From the NCBI RefSeq assembly GCF_000466485.1, contig NZ_KE993033.1, positions 17,942 to 60,386 of the forward strand: DNA of 42,445 nucleotides. Direction: 5' to 3'. Shown piece by piece: positions 38,401-42,445 of this stretch. The number at the start of each line of letters is the position of its first letter. Positions within the stretch are counted from its first letter, which is position 1. Below the pieces are notes generated by a model. That model saw only the letters and a list, made by a program, of their open reading frames with translations, had not been told where the DNA came from and did no database searches. Both the position numbers and the translations under genes were made by a program. This DNA comes from [Clostridium] symbiosum ATCC 14940. Its GTDB lineage: Bacteria; Bacillota; Clostridia; Lachnospirales; Lachnospiraceae.

Positions 38401-41340
38401 TTACTGAATCCAGACTCCGTCTGCGTCTACCTTGTATCCGTCAGGTGTCGTCGTATTCTTAAGAAGCATTCCGTTTGCAGAACCTTCCTCCATGCTGAAA
38501 TAATACCATTTTCCGTCGATCTGGTTCCATCCTGTCATCATACGGCCTCTTGTACCATCCGAAACCGGATTGAGATAATAGGTGCGTCCGGATGCGTCCG
38601 TGTACCAGCCGGTCATCATGTATCCGTTCTGGTCAAAATAGTACCATGCAAATTTACCGTCGTAGGGCAGATATCCCCACTGGGAAACCGGTCTGAAATC
38701 ATTAAAAATGTACATCCAGCCGCCTGCATCCTGTACCCAGCTTCCGTATTTGGAGCCTCTGTCATTGGAACCGGAAGAAGCACTTCCGCTAGGCGGCGGC
38801 GTTCCGCCCTCGAACCAGACAGCCCATTGAGGATCGGCAGCCTTGTAACGCTCTGCTAAAGCTGCTTCATTACCTGTAGGTGAAAAATCAATCGTCTTTT
38901 TTGACGACGTACAGCCTTTGAACACATCTCTTCCCAGAACAGGCGGTGTCCCTCCATTGTGCAGATAGATAATCAGACGATTTAAAGAGGTACATCCTGC
39001 AAAGGCTTCGTCTCCGATGTGATTCGCAATACCTATGCTGACCCAATTCAGCTGTGTACAATCCTTAAACATTCCGGCAGGGATGTTAACTGCCGTATAA
39101 AGCCTGGCTATTCTCAGGGATTTTGGTACGGTGGCTCCTTCCGGGATCGTCCTCTTATATGCGCTTGTCTCAATCCAATCCGGAGTTCCCATCTCGAGTT
39201 CCTGAAGCCCCGTCAGTCTCTGCATTGCGTCCCAGTCCGCCTTTGTAAGCTTGCTGTCGTTCAGTTCAATACTTATCACATCGCTTAAGGCTCCCAGCCG
39301 GCCAATACGGTCAATAATCTCATCCATGGTTTTTCCGGTAAGGGTGCCTGGTCTTTGGCCTAAAATCCCATACCCTATCTTCAGCTCGCCGGTCTCCTCC
39401 CCGTCCGGTGTAAGGCCCAGTACTCTGCGCCACTCCGCATCCCAGGCGTAGAGCCGTTTCGTCGCAAGAAGGGTGTCTCCGCTCACCTCATTCCCCCTTC
39501 TGTCTATGAAGGAGGCGGTAAACCTCTGCTCCGCTTCAAAATCACCCAGAAGGGTTGGAGAGTTGTAGGACGGAAGCTCCAGCGCAATATTGTTAAGTCC
39601 CTGGAACGCGCTGGGAGAAAGCTGGTACACGCCGGGAATCTTAACCTCAGATAACGCGGTGCATCCCGCAAAGGTGAACCCTCTCAAATAATCAAGGCTT
39701 GGCAGATCGGCCACTGTTAATTCGATGCAGTTTTCAAATAATCTTTCTCCGGTATATTCAAGCTGCGGCAGTGCTACCGAAGTCAAGCTCGCGCAGTTTG
39801 CGAACGCGCTGTCACCGGTGCTATACAGCTTCGGCAGGTTCACCGCGCTCAGTGCCGCACAGTCTTTAAACGCATTGTGGCTAATGCTGTATAAGGACGG
39901 AAGATCTATGGAGGTTAAGGCCCTGCAGTTTACAAACACGCTTTCACCGGCGTTATACAGCTTCGGCAGGTTCAAAGCGTTCAGTGCCGCACAGTCTTTA
40001 AACACATTGTTGCCCATATTGTATAAGGACGGAAGGTCTGCAGAGGTTAAGGCCCCGCAGCCCGAAAACGCGCTGTCCTCAATATCCTGTACATCCGGAG
40101 CCGTCAGCCCGTCTAAGGACACGGCTCCCTTAAAGGCCTTCTCCCTGACCTTTGTAACTCCCGGCATGCTGACTTTTTTAAGCTTCGTAAAGTTTGCAAA
40201 CGCTCCGGTCGGGATTTCCCAAATCGTCCCCTGCATGCTCCTGGTCGGACTGCTCTTCGCTGCGGTGCCGTCGTAGTTAATATAAAGCTCCTCCAGCGCC
40301 TGGTTTCCTCCGGTTCCACCGATATTAACTCTGCTAAGATCCTTCGACAGATACAGTTTCTTTAGGTTCGGGAGCTCCATGAGCTGCCTCCACTCGTCCG
40401 AGGTTATATCGCCCTTGTTTATTTTAAGCTCTGTTATCCCGGCTTTTTCTTCGCCGCTTAGTCCGCTCAGATACTCACTCACGCTGAAGTAAGTCTTCTC
40501 TCCGCCTCCCTTGCCGTCGTCTATCCCACTGTACATCGGAAGCTCGAACCATGTGTAGCCTATCAGCTCACTTCCCTTTCTCAGCTCGACATTAAAGGTC
40601 TTGTCAACATTTCTATCGTTCTCCGCCTTCAAGCGTTCGGGAACCGTAAGCTCTATGCCTCCGTTTCCTCCGGTCCCGCTTTTTACCGAAGGCGCAAAAT
40701 CTTTGGCCACATCCGTGCCCGGGTTACCGCCCTCTTTGATCTTCAAAGTATATCCGTTATTGAGATCAACCTTTCCTGCCTCGCTTGGACTTGCGAACCT
40801 GGATACCGGCAGCAAGTACTTCTGGTTCACCCTGTCGTAATTTGGGGAAGAATAGTTTGCCGACTCAACATACATGAACCAGTTGCTCCGGATCTCAATC
40901 TTGCCCTGAAACTGCCTGTCTTCCTCCCCGGCACACAGGCCCACCGTGAGAGGAAAGCCTCCCTGCTCAGTATACGCATCATCCAGAGCCGGCCAGAAGG
41001 CGTCCTGATCGTCTGCCAGACGGAAACTCAGGGATGAGTCAAACTTATTGTAACTCAGTTTTAAAAGCTCGCTGGGCGATGCCGCAAGCGCTTCAGAATC
41101 AGAAGCCATCACAGCGTTTGCCGGGCTGGCAAGCATTGCCTTCCCGCGCTCATATTCTACGCGTTGAAAATAATCAGAGCCAAGTCTATTCTCTGTGTAA
41201 AACACATACGGCACATCATTATCCTTAAATAACCCCTCCGCTTTTTTTATCCCCGCTGCAAACGCCGTGCCGCTGAACATTGTTCCCAGCATCGACACGA
41301 TCAGCGCGGTACTAAGCATGCTTCGGATTTTCCTCTTCAT
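38401..41340 (-). CDS. BspA-like leucine-rich repeat surface protein with cell-wall-binding repeats
   Basis: A 979-residue exported protein. It has a signal peptide (MKRKIRSMLSTALIVSMLGTMFSGTAFA) and an N-terminal region of unknown fold (about 30-300). LRR_5-type repeats (about 330-800) have 22-residue units of the pattern LPxLYxxGxxAFxNCxxLTSxx. Three to four cell-wall-binding repeats lie at the C-terminus (about 860-979, GYMMTGWYTDASGRTYYLNP). Such BspA-like proteins bind host or matrix ligands. ATG at 41340 with AGGAGG before it is preferred; the longer frame is not exported. Some LRR units are nearly identical at DNA level. The LytTR regulator gene is upstream on the same strand. Confidence 0.88.
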   Translation of the reverse strand: MKRKIRSMLSTALIVSMLGTMFSGTAFAAGIKKAEGLFKDNDVPYVFYTENRLGSDYFQRVEYERGKAMLASPANAVMASDSEALAASPSELLKLSYNKFDSSLSFRLADDQDAFWPALDDAYTEQGGFPLTVGLCAGEEDRQFQGKIEIRSNWFMYVESANYSSPNYDRVNQKYLLPVSRFASPSEAGKVDLNNGYTLKIKEGGNPGTDVAKDFAPSVKSGTGGNGGIELTVPERLKAENDRNVDKTFNVELRKGSELIGYTWFELPMYSGIDDGKGGGEKTYFSVSEYLSGLSGEEKAGITELKINKGDITSDEWRQLMELPNLKKLYLSKDLSRVNIGGTGGNQALEELYINYDGTAAKSSPTRSMQGTIWEIPTGAFANFTKLKKVSMPGVTKVREKAFKGAVSLDGLTAPDVQDIEDSAFSGCGALTSADLPSLYNMGNNVFKDCAALNALNLPKLYNAGESVFVNCRALTSIDLPSLYSISHNAFKDCAALSAVNLPKLYSTGDSAFANCASLTSVALPQLEYTGERLFENCIELTVADLPSLDYLRGFTFAGCTALSEVKIPGVYQLSPSAFQGLNNIALELPSYNSPTLLGDFEAEQRFTASFIDRRGNEVSGDTLLATKRLYAWDAEWRRVLGLTPDGEETGELKIGYGILGQRPGTLTGKTMDEIIDRIGRLGALSDVISIELNDSKLTKADWDAMQRLTGLQELEMGTPDWIETSAYKRTIPEGATVPKSLRIARLYTAVNIPAGMFKDCTQLNWVSIGIANHIGDEAFAGCTSLNRLIIYLHNGGTPPVLGRDVFKGCTSSKKTIDFSPTGNEAALAERYKAADPQWAVWFEGGTPPPSGSASSGSNDRGSKYGSWVQDAGGWMYIFNDFRPVSQWGYLPYDGKFAWYYFDQNGYMMTGWYTDASGRTYYLNPVSDGTRGRMMTGWNQIDGKWYYFSMEEGSANGMLLKNTTTPDGYKVDADGVWIQ
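39823..40090 (-). repeat. 132-bp DNA repeat unit in the LRR region
   Basis: The sequence ATACAGCTTCGGCAGGTTC recurs at 39823 and 39955, and the 132-bp interval (44 residues, two LRR units) is repeated with few changes. Such near-identity in DNA, not only in protein, points to recent duplication and possible copy-number changes. Confidence 0.75.
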
Positions 41341-41492
41341 ACCCTTTTCCTCCTCTTTCTGTCTCGTTTTACCGCTTTTCCCAATTTTATCACAAACAGC
41401 ATTTACTGCCGCCGTACTGTGCAAAAAGTCACGTTTTGGGATACAAAAATCAATCGTTTGCCACCCCGGTACGGACGCCGTTTTTCAGACGG

Positions 41493-42218
41493 TTATGTCT
41501 CCCATCCGCTGTTCAGAAGATAATCGAAATACCTCTTCCTGATTTTCTTTTTTTCACGGACCTTAATCGGGATTATATCTCCGTTACACATCGTAAAATT
41601 ATTGTCTGCATCCCTGATGTAATCCATATTGACGATAAAGCTCTGGTTGCACCGCAGGAAACGGTTTTCCGGCAGTTCTTCTTGGACATCATCTAATTTT
41701 TTCCGGATGGTGTGCTCCACTCCCTTGCTGCAAACCACTCTCAGATTCATTCTTCTGCTTTCTATGTACAAAATATCATCATAGGCGATTCTGCGCCCGG
41801 AGCTTCCGCTTATCATCAGCAGGCTCTGCCTGACCTTCGGATAGTGCTCTTCCAGAAAATGATTCAGCGCCTCCCCCATCCGCCCCTCACTTACCGGTTT
41901 CAGCAGATAGTCGGTGGCACGGACCTCATAGCTCTCTACCGCGTAATCAGGAGTGGTGGTCAAAAAAATAATCGCCGCATTCCGGTCATACCTGCGTATC
42001 CGTTTTGCTGCGTCCATCCCGTCCATATATTTCATGTAGATGTCAAGTATCAGCAGGTCATACTTCTGTTTCCCGCTCTCATACTTCTCCACCAAATCTT
42101 CCCCGCATTCAAAATACTCTATCGTTAACGGCTCACGCCTGTTTTTCATCTTTTCCTGCAATATCTTTCCTACCAGTATCCGGTCTGTATTATCGTCATC
42201 ACAGATTGCCGCCAGCAT
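41493..42218 (-). CDS. LytTR-family response regulator
   Basis: A 241-residue regulator with an N-terminal receiver domain (about 1-120; acidic DDD near the start, phospho-acceptor D59 in LLILDIYM, FLTTT, and K107 in LLKPV). A C-terminal LytTR DNA-binding domain (about 135-240) shows DILYIESRRMNLRVVCSKGVEHTIRKKLDDVQEELPENRFLRCNQSFIVNMDYI. Such regulators (AgrA, VirR, ComE) control cell-surface and toxin genes. No histidine kinase is in the window; it could be upstream beyond 42445. It precedes the LRR gene by about 150 bp and may control it. Confidence 0.9.
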   Translation of the reverse strand: MLAAICDDDNTDRILVGKILQEKMKNRREPLTIEYFECGEDLVEKYESGKQKYDLLILDIYMKYMDGMDAAKRIRRYDRNAAIIFLTTTPDYAVESYEVRATDYLLKPVSEGRMGEALNHFLEEHYPKVRQSLLMISGSSGRRIAYDDILYIESRRMNLRVVCSKGVEHTIRKKLDDVQEELPENRFLRCNQSFIVNMDYIRDADNNFTMCNGDIIPIKVREKKKIRKRYFDYLLNSGWET

Positions 42219-42242
42219 AATTCCACTCCCCTGTCTGCTCTT

Positions 42243-42262
42243 CTTAATCTTTTAAGATTAAG
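42243..42262. promoter_or_regulatory. Dyad CTTAATCTT-TT-AAGATTAAG upstream of the LytTR regulator
   Basis: A perfect 9-bp inverted repeat with a 2-bp centre lies 25 bp upstream of the start codon. It could be an operator or a 5' hairpin. The remaining 180 bp to the window end show no further gene that I can support. Confidence 0.4.
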
Positions 42263-42445
42263 GCATCCCTGACCCAATTTCAACACGAATGGGACAGACG
42301 GCTTTATCAGGGGACGAATGGTGTGATTTTTTCATTACCGGGAGCTCGCAGTGGCTGCTGACTGTGCAAAGGCAGGTGAGGACGCCGCTGGTACGGCCAG
42401 CGGACGGGGTAGTGGGGTGGTTTTATGAGTCTTTCGTCCCGGGGG

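Noticed and set aside
41341-41492. LytTR-type direct repeats upstream of the LRR gene
   Set aside because: AAACGATTG/AAACGTGAC-like and CAGTA repeats are present but do not match the known 9-bp consensus or spacing well enough.
42263-42445. Start of a gene at the ATG near 42426
   Set aside because: Only about 20 bases remain and no ribosome binding site with certainty; not supportable.

Overview
The window looks like a chromosomal segment of a Gram-positive, probably spore-forming gut anaerobe of the Lachnospiraceae (Clostridium cluster XIVa, of the C. symbiosum/Hungatella type). The grounds are strong AGGAGG-type ribosome binding sites, mid-GC housekeeping genes with an AT-rich insert, a PdaA-type spore-cortex deacetylase, LoaP antiterminators, a yjdF-type riboswitch, TipAS-type MerR and PadR regulators, and BspA-like leucine-rich surface proteins with choline-binding-type repeats. 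The genus is an inference.

Layout: 0.1-0.9 kb proC. 1.2-5.0 kb: a yjdF gene behind its candidate riboswitch, a TrmO-like tRNA methyltransferase, a minus-strand regulator group (PadR, DUF3795, MerR-GyrI) and a TipAS-type MerR. Two promoters here share an unusual 19-bp spacer and a common operator. 5.4-10 kb: a DUF4846 lipoprotein, an MFS transporter, an AraC regulator and pdaA. 10.2-23.7 kb: a minus-strand surface-polysaccharide locus. 23.9-26.7 kb: a MoxR-type ATPase with a VWA partner. 26.8-30.9 kb: stress/effector-binding proteins (GNAT-YoaP, TfoX-GyrI fusion, GyrI-like), a WYL regulator and an NTF2-like protein. 31.2-32.0 kb: two odd small proteins. 32.2-35.7 kb: a cobalamin riboswitch and a B12-type ABC importer. 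35.8-42.2 kb: a zinc-ribbon membrane protein, two cell-wall-binding surface proteins and a LytTR response regulator.

The main result is a candidate phase-variation switch for the polysaccharide locus. A tyrosine recombinase gene (22746-23645) lies next to a 215-bp segment (22441-22655) bounded by two 24-bp inverted repeats (22417-22440 and 22656-22679) that differ only in the two central bases, exactly as an inversion site would. The segment carries a good extended -10 promoter that at present points at two tandem loaP genes. Behind them is the operon: DegT aminotransferase, initiating sugar transferase, two glycosyltransferases, two LicD-type phosphotransferases, Wzx, Wzy, and an IspD/TarI-like cytidylyltransferase with an SDR reductase. 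Inverting the segment would turn off the antiterminators and so the long operon. The two LicD proteins and the cytidylyltransferase suggest decoration of the polymer with a CDP-activated phospho-alcohol.

The intergenic spaces also hold several families of short dispersed repeats: six copies of a 40-bp REP-like hairpin, at least five copies of a roughly 100-bp MITE-like palindromic element (one with perfect terminal inverted repeats and a probable 9-bp target duplication), and a third hairpin-rich family. No transposase, tRNA, rRNA or CRISPR array was seen.
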